Counted from the stretch's first letter, positions 7,677-18,683 are shown. The stretch is DNA of 64,000 bases from Proteobacteria bacterium UBA981 (GCA_002292285.1 DBBP01000032.1:1-64000), one strand, 5' to 3'. Notes: generated by a model not told the origin, from the letters alone. Translations and numbers: made by a program.

Positions 7677-9581
7677 ATGAAGCGCAAATTGGCGGCAATT
7701 CTGAGCGCCGATGTTGCCGGTTATAGCCGTCTCATTGAACATGACGACGAGCACACTGTGCGCACGCTTTCGTCTTATCGTTCCTATTTCCAAGCGGAAA
7801 TAGAGCGCAGCGCAGGACGGCTGGTTGATGCCCCTGGCGATAATCTCCTGGCTGAATTCGACAGCGCCGTTGAGGCCGTTCGATGTGCGATCGCCGTTCA
7901 AAGCGGATTGCATACGCGGAATCTCGCCCTTACTGCAGATCGTCGCATGTTATTTCGTATCGGCATCAATGCCGGCGACATTTTGGTAGAGGATGGGCGC
8001 CTGTATGGCGACGCCGTCAACATCGCAGCACGGCTAGAAGCACTCGCCGATCCCGGGGGTGTTTGCGTGTCCGCAGCGGTTGTCGAGCAGGTGAGATCCC
8101 GCGTTGATGCGCATTTCGAGTTCGCCGGCGAACAACAGGTGAAAAATATTTCGGCGAGCGTCGCGGTTTGGCACATCAGTATGCCGCAGGACGGCGTTCC
8201 CGCGACTACTCCGCGCTCATGGAAAGGGCCGAATCGGCGCGCGTGGCTTGCGGCGGCCGGCGTCGTGACGCTGCTGTTACTGTTGCTTGTTGTAGCGCGG
8301 CCCACCAGTACCTCATTACCAAAGATACCTGCCAAATCTGAGACGCCCGCCGCACTCAGGCAAACGCCCGATCGCGTGCCGGTCCGCCCTGCCATCGTCG
8401 TGCTGCCGTTTAGCAACCTGAGCGATGACAGTACTCAATCGTATTTCAGCGATGGAATTACCGAAGACCTCATTACTGATCTTTCCAAGCTCGATAGCAT
8501 CTACGTCGTCGATGCCAATGCCGCGTTTCGCTTCCGCGGCCGCGAAGTGGCTGCGACAACGTTGCGCGACGAGTTCGGCGTTCGTTATCTCGTCGAAGGG
8601 AGCGTCCGCAAAGCAGGAGACCTTGTCCGCATAACGGTACGGCTGATTGACGCCGAAGGCGACATTACCTTGTGGAGCGAACGCTATGACGTCTCTTTCG
8701 AAAACATCCTGGAATTACAGGACGATATCCGCACCAAAATTCTCACTGCTCTCAAGGTGAAACTGACACCTGCCGAACAAGCGCGCTTCGAATACGCACG
8801 CACGACCAGCCTCGAAGCTTATGACTACTACCTGCGCGGGGACGATCTCATTCGCCGTTCACGGACCGAGTTACGCCGTGAATTGATGGGTCAGGCGATT
8901 AAAAATTATGACCGTGCAATCGAACTCGACCCGCGATTCGCTGTGGCCTATGGCCGCAAGGGAATGGCCTTGTGGCTGACTGGCATCTATCACTGGGCCG
9001 AAGACTCAGCAGCGGTTTTTCATGAAGCCAATACCATGTTCGAGCAAACGCTTGCGCTTGACCCGCACAATTTCGAGGCCTCGCGATTCCTCATCTTCAC
9101 GTTATGGCAGGAATCTCGATTGGACGAAGCTCTAGAGATGAGTGCGCGATGGGTCGCAGCAAGACCCGATAATGCAACCGCGCAGCGAATGCACGCCTAT
9201 ACGATGGCCTATCGCGGCGAGTATCAGCATGCACTGGAGGGAATGAAACGTTCGGCAGCTTCGATTCCAACCGGCCGACTCGACGACCACGATTTGTGGT
9301 TTCCGGGAATGCTGCATTTACTCCTTGGTGATGTTGGCGAGTGCATTCAGATGCTCAAGTCGGCAACGTTTCGAGCACCGAATTACTTGTCCAACCACCT
9401 CATGTTGACGGTTGCTCTGGTCGAGTCCGGTGACTTGGCACGTGCTCGTGAGCAAATTGATAAAGTGCGGCGGATCTCCCCAGACTACCGCGCCGAGTAC
9501 ATGCGCGAACGTTTGAACTTTCAGGATAAATCGATCGCGGTACGGTTCGTCGCTGCGCTCCGTGCAGCTGGGTTGCCTTGA
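7677..9581 (+). CDS. Class III adenylate/guanylate cyclase with TPR repeats
   Basis: A 634-residue signalling protein. Residues 1-170 form a class III nucleotidyl cyclase domain: the SADVAGYSRL metal-binding strand, the APGDNLLAEF turn with the second catalytic aspartate, and GDAVNIAARLEALADPGG. A single membrane helix (LAAAGVVTLLLLLLVVA, about 183-203) follows. Next is a FlgO/TolB-like domain opening with AIVVLPFSNLSDD and YFSDGITEDLITDLSKL, then a series of TPR-like helices from about residue 375 to the end. This order (cyclase, helix, TolB-like, TPR) is a recurrent proteobacterial architecture. The cyclase would be cytoplasmic and the TPR part periplasmic. Product nucleotide and signal are unknown. 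Confidence 0.88.
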   Translation: MKRKLAAILSADVAGYSRLIEHDDEHTVRTLSSYRSYFQAEIERSAGRLVDAPGDNLLAEFDSAVEAVRCAIAVQSGLHTRNLALTADRRMLFRIGINAGDILVEDGRLYGDAVNIAARLEALADPGGVCVSAAVVEQVRSRVDAHFEFAGEQQVKNISASVAVWHISMPQDGVPATTPRSWKGPNRRAWLAAAGVVTLLLLLLVVARPTSTSLPKIPAKSETPAALRQTPDRVPVRPAIVVLPFSNLSDDSTQSYFSDGITEDLITDLSKLDSIYVVDANAAFRFRGREVAATTLRDEFGVRYLVEGSVRKAGDLVRITVRLIDAEGDITLWSERYDVSFENILELQDDIRTKILTALKVKLTPAEQARFEYARTTSLEAYDYYLRGDDLIRRSRTELRRELMGQAIKNYDRAIELDPRFAVAYGRKGMALWLTGIYHWAEDSAAVFHEANTMFEQTLALDPHNFEASRFLIFTLWQESRLDEALEMSARWVAARPDNATAQRMHAYTMAYRGEYQHALEGMKRSAASIPTGRLDDHDLWFPGMLHLLLGDVGECIQMLKSATFRAPNYLSNHLMLTVALVESGDLARAREQIDKVRRISPDYRAEYMRERLNFQDKSIAVRFVAALRAAGLP

Positions 9582-10573
9582 GTGAACCGAGAGAAAAAAC
9601 GGACATGTCCTGAGGAATCCTCAGTCTGAATAAACAGCGTTTCCGCGACAGCGGGTGGGTATTGGAATGTCATCACACAACCGTCAACCGCGCGCCGACG
9701 GAGCGTTGCCTCCAATTGCGTTCCGCGTCAGCACAACATTGGCACTTAAGCGCAATTTTTCGTTGGGAGGCAGAGCCAAGGCTCGAAATTCAGGCTCCTA
9801 ACAAGAGGTCCGAGTTCTCACACCTAACCATGGCAGCGTGCAACGCTCGCGAGCCTGCGTGCTGGACGACAATGAACTTCGGTCGAAACCGTGCTGGCAC
9901 TCAGCAAGGTCGATCTGGTCTTGTGTGAGCCGGGCGCCCCGTTTGAAGCTCAAGGCCACGATGAGTTGGCTGACAAACTTCAATACCGGTCGCGCGCTGC
10001 GCTGTTATGAAATCCCTGACCACATCGCCTATGAGATCCTCTTTCGTTACTTGGGCGCGCGCTCCGCAAGAGTGGCGCTGACTTTCGTCAGGATTCTTTA
10101 CAAGCTCTATAACGCGTTAACGCCACGCTACCTCCATGATAACTATCACTATAGTGAGAAATAGCGCGTAGTTTTAGTGTTCTACGCCATAAACAGGGCG
10201 TAAATGTGTCAGGTATTTTTACATTTCACGCTTGATTTGCCGTCATCCTTTACGGCTTCTTCAGTCAAGCAGTTGCACGTCGTTGATAACGTGACCATTA
10301 ACTTGAGGCGGCACGGTAATTGCAAGTGCACCTACCAAACTCATGTAGCTAGCTCGAGATGGTTAGTTAAAGTGATCTTCACTGCCCCATCTCGCATCGG
10401 CTGTCTACAAGGTTTGGTTATGTCCCGCTCACGAATTTCTCTTCAGTGCTTGCCTTCACGACGGTCACAGCGTCATGCGCTCGTGATTCGAATCTGCGAA
10501 AGACGAAAGCCTTAGATTGCTACTGACCGTATTGATAAATACGGCCCAACGTCCCTTACCGGAGTGCTAGTGG
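9582..10573. other. Long intergenic region without supported gene
   Basis: Nearly 1 kb between the cyclase and the repeat protein. Short open frames exist, for example 9961-10164 on the plus strand, but none has a recognisable family, ribosome binding site or coding look. A short palindrome CACTATAGTG lies at about 10147-10156. The stretch nearest 10574 presumably holds the promoter of the repeat protein; GGAGTG about nine bases upstream of the ATG is a plausible ribosome binding site. Confidence 0.5.
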
Positions 10574-12663
10574 ATGCTTGCTTCAATTCGCCCCGTTCTC
10601 GCGAACATAACCCGTCCGATGGCTGATAGGGTCATCAGCGCCCATTCTTATCTAGTCATCGCCTGCATCACCTTCATGGTTTTGTTGCCCGTCTCAGCGC
10701 CCAATGCCGAAACGCTCACCTGGGATTATGACGATGATTTTCTGGATCAACTTGAGACCTGGCAAGAAACCAAGATCCTAGGTACAAACTGGCAAAGGGA
10801 CGTGAATCCAGGCGGCACGGGCGGGGAGCGAGCCACGTTAGAAGAAGGGGACATCATCAGTTTCAATGCGAATCTCGCCAATGATAGTGATGGAGATTTT
10901 GACTTTAAAAGTCTTAACGCTTCGTTCGGCTTCGAGATCGCTACCATTCGCTTCGAGTCTGGTCGGGAGGAAACCACTGTCGGCGGGGTGCCATTCGAGC
11001 TTTCCGGTAGCGGCAGCAACAACTTGGGCATCGTCAATGTAAGTGGCAACAATCAGATTTTTGGAACTGGCGACTCATTCTTTGCGTTTACCACTCATAT
11101 TGAATTGGTTAGCGAACAGATTTATTTGGATGGGGACATCGGCATCAACGTCGGTGCCAATAGTAGTGTGGACATTGACCTAATACTCAGTGGTGACTCC
11201 ATTGTGAAATTCGGAGAAGGCTCGCTGAGCTTGAACCACGGCAATACCTACGCTGGTGGCACAAATATAAAAGAAGGGACGGTGATCGTTTCGCAAAGCG
11301 CTGCCCTCGGAACAGGTACGCTAAAGCTTAACGACAGCGAATTGGAAGCCGTAGGCGGACATATCGTCCTCCAAAATAGCACCGTGCTAAACGACGAAGG
11401 AACGTTCCGAGTAGATGGTGGCAGCACACTTACCCTTAACGGCGAAATAAGCGGTGACGCATTGACCAAAAAAGGTAGTGGCCGATTGATCCTTACCCAT
11501 GCCAATACCTACACCGGTGACACGACTGTCAATGGGGAACTCGTGTCCATGACAACCAACGCCCTGTCACAGGGCGGGCTATCGCTAAATTCCGATGCGA
11601 TCGTCGATCTCACCAATCAGAATCAAACCATTGAGTTCCTAAATGGCGGTAACCCAGACGGCGAGGTAAAACTGGGCAGCGGGAGCCTGACTATCGATAC
11701 GATCGAAGGTAACGCGCCCAGAACTTACTATGGCCTAATCTCGGGTAGCTTTGCGGGCACGCTCACCAAAGCTGGAGTCGGAACGCAGTCTTTTGGCGGC
11801 GCCGTTGAAACGGGAAATCTCGTCATCACGGGCGGCACAGTGAGGCTCGCTGAGGATGACGTCATTTCAGATAGCACGGGTGTGACAATTTTCAATGATG
11901 GCGCTCTGGATCTGAACTCACACACGGAGGAAGTTAATTTCATTGAGAGCGACAGTACGAACGCCAAACTTATATTGGGCGATGCGGGGATACTACGCCT
12001 CGGCGGGGATGAAGATAAGACATTTTCTGGCGCCATCAGCGGTAATGGGGAATCTCTTCTTATCAAGGAAACAAGTAGCGACGGCACCTTGACACTGAGC
12101 GGCGATAACAGTGAGTTCCTCGGCACAGTTCGCCTCAACGGCGGCACGCTAAAGCTCGGCGGTGGCGATAATTTGTCAGACTCCGGAGAGGTGGAGTTGA
12201 GCGCCGGCACTACCCTGGATCTGGACGGCACAAACGAGCGGCTTGGTGGTTTCTTTGGCGATGGCGGGCAGATTGATGTGTCCGGTTCGTCAAGGCTCAT
12301 CACGGGTGCTAACGATGGCGATCAAGCATTCGCAGGCACTATTGACGGCGCCGGCAGTCTCGAAAAGATTGGTAGCGGAACGCTTAATCTCAGTGGTGTG
12401 AACACTTATAGCGAAGGCACATTTATTAACGGTGGCACGCTAGAAATATCCGCCGACAACAACCTCGGCACCGGTGTGATTAGCTTCGACGGTGGGGCGT
12501 TGGACGTGGGCACTCATTCAGTGACCATTGATCGGGCCATCACGCTGGAAAGCGGCGGCGGTACGTTTGCCAACGAACTCAATGGAACGCTGAGCCTGGA
12601 TGGTGTAATTAGCGGCGTCGGCGGTTTGACCAAAACCGGCTCTGGCGTAACAGCGCTGGGCGG

Positions 12664-15021
12664 CGCTAACACTTACAGCGGCGGTACGTTTATCAACGGC
12701 GGTACGCTAGAAATAACTGCCGACAACAACCTGGGCGCATCATCCGGTGGGCTGAGCTTCGACGGTGGCACGCTCGATACGGGTATTAAATCGGTGACGA
12801 TTGATCGGGCCATCACGCTGGAAAGCGGCGGCGGTACGTTTGCGGTAGACGACGCTGCGAACAAAAAGACGATTAGTCTCACGGGTGAGATCAGCGGTAC
12901 GGGTGGTTTGACCAAGACAGGCACGGGGACCGTGGCCTTAGGCGCCCTCAACACTTATAGCGGCGACACGCGGATTAAAGGCGGCACGTTGCGCCAGGAT
13001 GTTGCCAATGCCACTTCTGAGTTCTCCGATGTGCGTATTTCTGACGGCGCGGTGTTCGATCTCAACGGCAACGATGCTCAGATTGCCGCGCTGGAAAGTG
13101 CCGATAGCGGTGGTGATGGCGGCACCGTTATCCTCGATGACAAGACACTGACGCTCGGGCGCAACGGCCACGACGGCACCTTCAGCGGTACGATCGAAGG
13201 CAATGCTGGCAAGCTGATCAAAACCGGCAATGGAAGCCAAACACTTTCTGGCGAGAATACCTACAGCGGCGGTACAAGCATTAACGGTGGAACCTTAAAA
13301 ATATCTTCAGACAACAACCTGGGTGCTTCAACGGGCGGGCTGAGCTTCGACGACGGTACGCTGGATACGGGTGATAACGCGGTGACAATTGACCATGCCA
13401 TCACGCTGGAGAGCGGCGGTGGTACGTTTGCTGTGGACAACAAAGTTGTTGTCGGCGGTACTGTATCCAAGAATATTCGTCTGGACGGCGGGATCAGCGG
13501 TAGTGGCGGTTTGACCAAAACCGGCTCGGGCTCTGTCGTGTTATCCGGCGTCAACACCTACAGCGGTGACACAAAAATTAAAGACGGTAGGCTGCTGCTG
13601 TTTTCTTCCAATGGGACCTCTGCGTCTTCTGACGTGATTCTCTCTGATGGGACGCAGTTCACGCTGTTTGGGAATGATGCATCGATCGGTGCGCTGAGAA
13701 GTGCCGGTAGCGGTGGCGACGGTGGCAGCGTTCTTCTCAGCGATGGGGCATTAACACTCGGCAGCAACGACGGCAGCGCTACCTTCCGGGGCATTATCAG
13801 CGGCGACGGCGGCACGCTGACAAAAACCGGCACGGGAACTCAAACATTATCGGGCGCGAACACCTACAGTGGCGGTACGTTTTTTAACGGCGGGACGCTG
13901 GAAATAACCGCCGACAACAACCTGGGTGCGGCATCCGGTGGGCTGAGCTTTGACGGTGGCACCCTGGATACGGGTACGACATCAGTGACGATTGACCGGG
14001 CCATCACCGTGCTAAATGACGGCGGCGCTACGTTTGCTGTGGACGACGGTACGCTCAGTAAGACGATTAGTCTCGTGGGCGGGATCAGTGGCACCGGCGG
14101 TTTGACCAAAACCGGCACGGGTCGTTTGGAGCTAGACGGCGTCAACACTTACAGCGGCGACACGGAGATTAAAAACGGCAGACTCTTGGTCGCTTCTTCC
14201 GACGCAACCTCGGCATCCTCCGATGTAATTCTCTCCAATGGAACGCAGTTTCGCCTCTCCGGTGAAAGTGCAGCGATCGGTGCACTGAAAAGCGCCGATA
14301 GTGGCGGCGACGGCGGAAGCGTGCGCCTCGGTAACGGCGGGTTATTAACGCTCGGCAGCAACGACGGCAGTGGCAGCTTCAGGGGCGTTATCAGCGGCAC
14401 CGATGGCGCGCTGACAAAAACCGGTACGGGCACGCAAACATTGGCCGGCGAAAACACCTACAGCGGCGGCACCTTCATTAACGGTGGGACGGTAAAAATA
14501 ACCGCCGACAACAACCTGGGCGCATCATCCGGTGGGCTGAGCTTTGACGGTGGTACGCTGGATACGGGTACCAAATCAGTGACAATTGACCGGGCCATCA
14601 ATCTGCTAGACGGCGGCGGTACATTTGCCGTGGACGACGCTGCCAACAATAAGACGATTAGTCTCACGGGTGAGGTCAGCGGCACCGGTGGTTTGACCAA
14701 ATCCGGCTCGGGCACTGTTGCCCTGAGTGGCGCGAACACCTACAGCGGCGGTACCTTCATTAACGGTGGGACGGTAGAAATAACCGCCGACAACAACCTG
14801 GGCGCATCGTCCGGTGGGCTGAGCTTCGACGGTGGCGCACTGGATACAGGTACTAAATCGCTAACGATTGACCGGGCCATCACATTACAAAACGGCGGTG
14901 CTACGTTTGCTGTGGACAACGCTGCCAACAATAAGACGATTAGTCTCACGGGGGAGATCAGCGGTACTGGCGGTTTGACCAAAACCGGTACCGGCACCGT
15001 GGCCCTGGGCGGCGCTAACAC
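12664..15021 (+). repeat. Alternating ~280-310 bp in-gene tandem modules
   Basis: Internal DNA repeats of the PEP-CTERM protein gene. Approximate module borders are 12664, 12954, 13261, 13558, 13864, 14149, 14458 and 14740 to 15021. The last two A modules (14458-14739 and 14740-15021) are adjacent, both 282 bp and nearly identical, so they are probably a recent duplication. Confidence 0.85.
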
Positions 15022-15060
15022 CTACAGCGGCGAGACGCAGGTTAAGAAAGGAACGCTGGC

Positions 15061-15080
15061 GCTCGCTGGCGCTCGCTGGC
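15061..15080 (+). repeat. 10-bp tandem duplication causing frameshift
   Basis: Two perfect copies of GCTCGCTGGC, preceded by a partial GCTGGC. Ten bases is not a multiple of three, so one copy keeps the PEP-CTERM protein in frame and two copies put it out of frame. Confidence 0.9.
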
Positions 15081-15773
15081 GATGGCAGCTTTGCATCCTC
15101 TACGGTCACCGTCGACAGCGGTGCAACGTTTGATGTGTCCGCTCGTACAGGGGCCGGCCCGATCTCGTCCAACCTGTTCATCAATGGTCGCGTCGATGGT
15201 AGCAATTCGACGGCGCAAATTTTCGACGGCGGTATCGAAAACCAAGGCATCGTTAATGGCGGCGCCGCAGGCCTCACCCTTAAAGGCCCCGTCTTCGGTG
15301 CAGGCAGCTATGAAGGCAAGGTCATTTTTGATGGCGCCTTTGGCCCTGGTAACAGCCCAGCGTTGATCGGCGCGCAAGATTTGGTCTTCGGCGCAAACAA
15401 CGAACTGTCAATGGAAGTGGGTGGGTTGACCCGCGGCAGCGAATACGACGCCTTCGACGCCATGAGCGTTGCGCTGGGCGGCACTCTGGATATTGCATTA
15501 TTGAATGGCTTCATTCCGAGCGCGGGAGATTTTTTTGATCTATTCATCGCCGAGCAGATTACCGGTGATTTTGACACCTTCAATTTCGCGGCCTTGTCCG
15601 GCGGCCTGTTCTTCGACACGCAATTCATCAGCAGCGGCGCCAATACGATTTACCAACTGATCGTTGTGCAAAGCCAAAGCAGCTCAGTGCCGGAACCGGC
15701 TACCTTGTTCATTGTGCTGGTTGGCCTGGCCGGGGCTGCGGCTGCGGCAAAGAGAAGGCCCCGCAAAACTTAG

Positions 15774-16285
15774 GTCAAACAAGCCCGGTTGTTTCGGCCC
15801 CGAGCGTGACGAACTCGAGCGCGCGTGTCGCTACGTGTCGAGCGGGCCACTCGTCCTGGAACGTCAACGTATCGATGGCGGAGCATAGGGCGAACAAACT
15901 TCCTTTTCTGCGATCCCGTCGACTTCCGCCAGTTGCACCAACGGTCGTTAACCAGCACTTGGATGTGGCGCTGCCCTGAGTCGCGCTTGAGCCGGCAGAA
16001 ATTCTGCACGTCGGTGCAAATTATCGGCAGTTTCCCTACTCAACACGACAGCGATCCTCGGCGTCAAAGATCGTCAGACGGAGTCTGAGTTTTTACATCT
16101 GATCGAGTTCCGCTCAGATTCCATCCGCTAGGCTCAACCATCCAATTAGTCGAACCTGCCCTCGTTTGTTTGCCCGCGATATCATGGGGGACAGATAGAA
16201 GACCGTCGCGAGCTGATCGGCAGGTATTTTTCCGACAGTGGTAGTCGCGTCTTGCACTAAATATTCGTAAATAGGGAGTACGGAA
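15774..16285. other. Intergenic region
   Basis: About 510 bases with no supported gene between the PEP-CTERM protein and the PQQ dehydrogenase. It contains a terminator-like hairpin at 16074-16095. The ribosome binding site of the next gene (AGGGAG) is at its right edge. Confidence 0.5.
16074..16095 (+). terminator. Possible intrinsic terminator
   Basis: TCAGAC-GGA-GTCTGA forms a six-base-pair stem with a three-base loop followed by GTTTTTA. It is 300 bases past the end of the PEP-CTERM reading frame, so its assignment to that transcript is uncertain. Confidence 0.35.
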
Positions 16286-18121
16286 ATGCGCGGATTATGC
16301 ATCGGGATAGGCGGGCTGCTGCTCAGCGCTATGACGGCTACCTGGGCCGACGACACTGAGGATGAGGCGCCGGAAACCTCTTTCAATCGCATCTGTGCGG
16401 CATGCCATAGCGAGCCGCCGGCACTGCGCGCCATGCCGCGTGCGTCGATGGCCGAGTTGCCACCGGAGCATATCTTCAAGGTCATCTCGCGTGGCCGTAT
16501 GGCGATTTATGCCATCCAACTGGGTGCAGAGCGTCAGCGTGCGTTGGCAGAATACATTTCCAATAAGCCATGGGGCAGCGTGCCTGACCCGGCATCAGAA
16601 AAACTCGTGAGCTGCGATTCGCCGCAAGAATTGCAGGGCGACGGCGCACTCTGGTCGGGTTGGAGTCCGGACCTGGATAACGCGCGCTTGCAGCCCGCTG
16701 AGCATGCCGGGCTGACTCCCGCAGATCTGGATAAGCTCGAACTGCGTTGGGCATTCGGATTTCCTGGCTCGAGCAGCGTCGGTATTCAACCGGCAGCGTT
16801 AGGTGATCGCTTGTTTGTTGGTAGTCCGGCGGGCGGTGTCTATGCCCTGAACGCGAAGAGCGGTTGTGCAGTATGGAAGTTCCCGACTGCGGGCCCGGTT
16901 CGGGCGACGCCGATCGTCGCGCCGGATCCTGATGGGGAAGGGCATGTACTGTACATCGCAGACCGCAAGGCTTGGCTATATGCGATTGATGCCGAAACTG
17001 GCGAGTTGCGCTGGCGGCAGCAGCAGGAAACTCATCCTGTGTCACAGATCACCGCAACGCCAGTGCTGTATGAGGGCGTATTGTATTTCTCTACTGCATC
17101 AGTCGAGAAGGGGCTTTCAGCTTCGCCGGAATACAATTGCTGCACGTTCAGGGGCTCGGTGATCGCAGTAGATGCGGCCACTGGCAAACAGAAGTGGCAG
17201 ACCTGGCTGGTCGGAGAACCGACACTGCAAAAGACTGGCGAATCGGGGCTCAGACGTTATGGCCCATCCGGGGTGGGCGCGTGGTCAGCGGCAACCATTG
17301 ATGTTCGCGCCGGTGCGCTCTACGTCACCACCGGTAATGCATACACCGGCCCGGTACCGGAGACCAGCGACGCCGTCGTCGCACTCGCCCTCGACACGGG
17401 CGAGCTGCGTTGGACTTATCAGGGCGAAGCCGACGATGCGTGGACTCTGGCATGCGTGACCCCGGGTGCGGATCCTGTGGTGACCGAAGAGTGCGGGCCG
17501 GATCTCGATTTCGGCTCGTCGGCTATTCTGCGCGAGCTGCCGAACGGTAAGCGACTATTGCTCGCGGGCCAGAAATCCGGCGTGATGCACGCGCTGGACC
17601 CGGATAACAACGGGGCCCTGGTGTGGAAAAAACGCCTGTCTCCGGGTGGCGTATTAGGCGGGATTGAATGGGGTTTCGCGGCTGACCAGCAAATGCTGTA
17701 CGTGCCCATTTCCGATGTTTGGGAAAACCAGAACACGCCGGTAAATGCAGGTGGTCTATACGCAGTCAATATTGAGGATGGTGAAACGGTCTGGCAGACG
17801 CCCGCGCCGCAACCGGACTGCAAAGACAAACCGGGTTGCAATGCCGGCCAACCACAAGCTGCAACCTTAACGCCAGGCCTGGTGTTTTCCGGCTCCATGG
17901 ATGGACATTTACGCGCCTACGATATGAAAGACGGACGCATTGTTTGGGACGTCGATACCAAAGGATCGCACGAGACCGTCAATGGGCTGGCGGGTAGCGG
18001 GGGCTCATTGAAGGGGGCAGGAGTTACCGTAATCAACGGCTGGGTTTATGTGGCATCTGGCTACGGCCTGTGGGGCATGCCGGGCAACGTTTTGCTCGCC
18101 TACGGACCGCCAAAGCGTTAA
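16286..18121 (+). CDS. Cytochrome c-PQQ dehydrogenase, polyvinyl-alcohol dehydrogenase type
   Basis: A 611-residue periplasmic quinohemoprotein. A signal peptide ends near residue 21 (TATWA). A cytochrome c domain follows with the haem motif CAACH at residues 37-41. From about 120 onward there is a PQQ beta-propeller with repeated blades of the AxxGELRWxxQ/VYALNAKSGxxVWKF type (LYAIDAETGELRWRQQ, IAVDAATGKQKWQTW, LALDTGELRWTYQ). The pairing of N-terminal cytochrome c with this propeller and the GWSPDLDNARLQ opening match polyvinyl-alcohol dehydrogenase (EC 1.1.2.6) and relatives that oxidise secondary alcohol groups. AGGGAG precedes the ATG. The real substrate may be another polyol or secondary alcohol; no polymer hydrolase is adjacent. 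Confidence 0.85.
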   Translation: MRGLCIGIGGLLLSAMTATWADDTEDEAPETSFNRICAACHSEPPALRAMPRASMAELPPEHIFKVISRGRMAIYAIQLGAERQRALAEYISNKPWGSVPDPASEKLVSCDSPQELQGDGALWSGWSPDLDNARLQPAEHAGLTPADLDKLELRWAFGFPGSSSVGIQPAALGDRLFVGSPAGGVYALNAKSGCAVWKFPTAGPVRATPIVAPDPDGEGHVLYIADRKAWLYAIDAETGELRWRQQQETHPVSQITATPVLYEGVLYFSTASVEKGLSASPEYNCCTFRGSVIAVDAATGKQKWQTWLVGEPTLQKTGESGLRRYGPSGVGAWSAATIDVRAGALYVTTGNAYTGPVPETSDAVVALALDTGELRWTYQGEADDAWTLACVTPGADPVVTEECGPDLDFGSSAILRELPNGKRLLLAGQKSGVMHALDPDNNGALVWKKRLSPGGVLGGIEWGFAADQQMLYVPISDVWENQNTPVNAGGLYAVNIEDGETVWQTPAPQPDCKDKPGCNAGQPQAATLTPGLVFSGSMDGHLRAYDMKDGRIVWDVDTKGSHETVNGLAGSGGSLKGAGVTVINGWVYVASGYGLWGMPGNVLLAYGPPKR

Positions 18122-18212
18122 CTGCACTCAGGAGCGGTGTAGGTTTCTGCGCAACTCTTGGCAGCCGCAACACTGACTCGAGCCTAAGCCTGCGCCGCCC
18201 AAACAGTTTTGA

Positions 18213-18683
18213 TCAAGCGCAGCCCTCGATGAGGGCTGCCATGTGCGGATCTTCCGGATGGCCCTGGTATTGAGGCAATCCGTCGGTGTCGGGTTTGGTT
18301 ATCCCCTCTGCTAAGTGCATATGATAATCAGGCTTGTGAATGTTCGCGTCAGCGGATATGCAAACCGTTGGGACGATGACCATGTTGAAACCCACCGGCG
18401 TGCAATCGCCCACCAAACACGAGTCACAAGACGCGCAGAAATAGCGCGGCACCTGGTCGTTGAATTCTTCTGCCGGTAAAACCTTGAGTTCAGCGAGATC
18501 CGATACGATCTGGTCACGCCTCATGAGCACCAGATTTTCCGTTGCGTGTTTCCCACCCTAGGCCTTCCGGCAGTCTGCGCAATGGCAGATGGCAACCTGA
18601 ATTGGTTCGCCGCGTGCTTGTAAAACCGTCTGCTTGCACTGGCAAGTAATCGTCCATTGTTCGGCTTCGTTGTCACTAGACAT
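18213..18683 (-). pseudogene. GFA-family protein interrupted by an amber codon
   Basis: Read leftwards from ATG at 18681-18683, the frame encodes a zinc-binding GFA (glutathione-dependent formaldehyde-activating enzyme-like) protein. It shows TITCQCKQTVL and ICHCADCRKA, and after an in-frame TAG at 18558-18560 continues without frame change through LVLMRRDQIV, FCASCDSCLVG and FNMVIVPTV to a stop at 18213. The C-x-C, C-x-x-C and C-x-x-C zinc ligands are all kept across both halves, about 156 codons in all, the normal length for the family. A single nonsense change is thus the only visible lesion. It could be a young pseudogene or a sequencing error. Confidence 0.75.

Larger units (their letters stand above)
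10574..15773 (+). pseudogene. Giant PATR-repeat PEP-CTERM protein, split by a 10-bp duplication
   Basis: An exported repetitive protein of about 1,730 residues if repaired. Residues 1-45 are a signal peptide ending near SAPNAE. The body consists of autotransporter-associated beta-strand (PATR) repeats: two modules of about 94-102 residues alternate. Module A carries NTYSGGTFINGGTLEITADN; module B carries SASSDVILSDGTQF and SGGDGGSV. In order from 12664 they run A-B-A-B-A-B-A-A. The reading frame breaks at 15061-15080, where GCTCGCTGGC occurs twice in tandem; frame one then stops at 15133. Removing one copy restores GTLALAGDGSFASSTV and runs on to 15773, ending VPEPATLFIVLVGLAGAAAAA plus a basic tail, a PEP-CTERM exosortase signal. 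There is no autotransporter barrel, so anchoring would rely on an exosortase encoded elsewhere. Either a pseudogene or a switchable gene. Confidence 0.88.

Noticed and set aside
9838..10164. 108-codon plus-strand frame in the long gap before the repeat protein
   Set aside because: Low coding look in the first half, no homologous family recognised.
9582..10573. Possible RNA gene
   Set aside because: No cloverleaf or other recognisable RNA structure was found by eye.
12673..15021. Several antisense open frames of about 93-100 codons in the repeat region
   Set aside because: They recur with the repeat period and are antisense reflections of the repeated coding modules, with low-complexity Pro/Ser-rich translations.
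10574..15773. Regularly spaced repeats that could be mistaken for CRISPR
   Set aside because: The repeats are 280-310 bases long, in frame and translate to PATR beta-strand modules.
16482..17045. Leftward 187-codon frame in the PQQ dehydrogenase
   Set aside because: Shadow frame opposite a well-supported gene.
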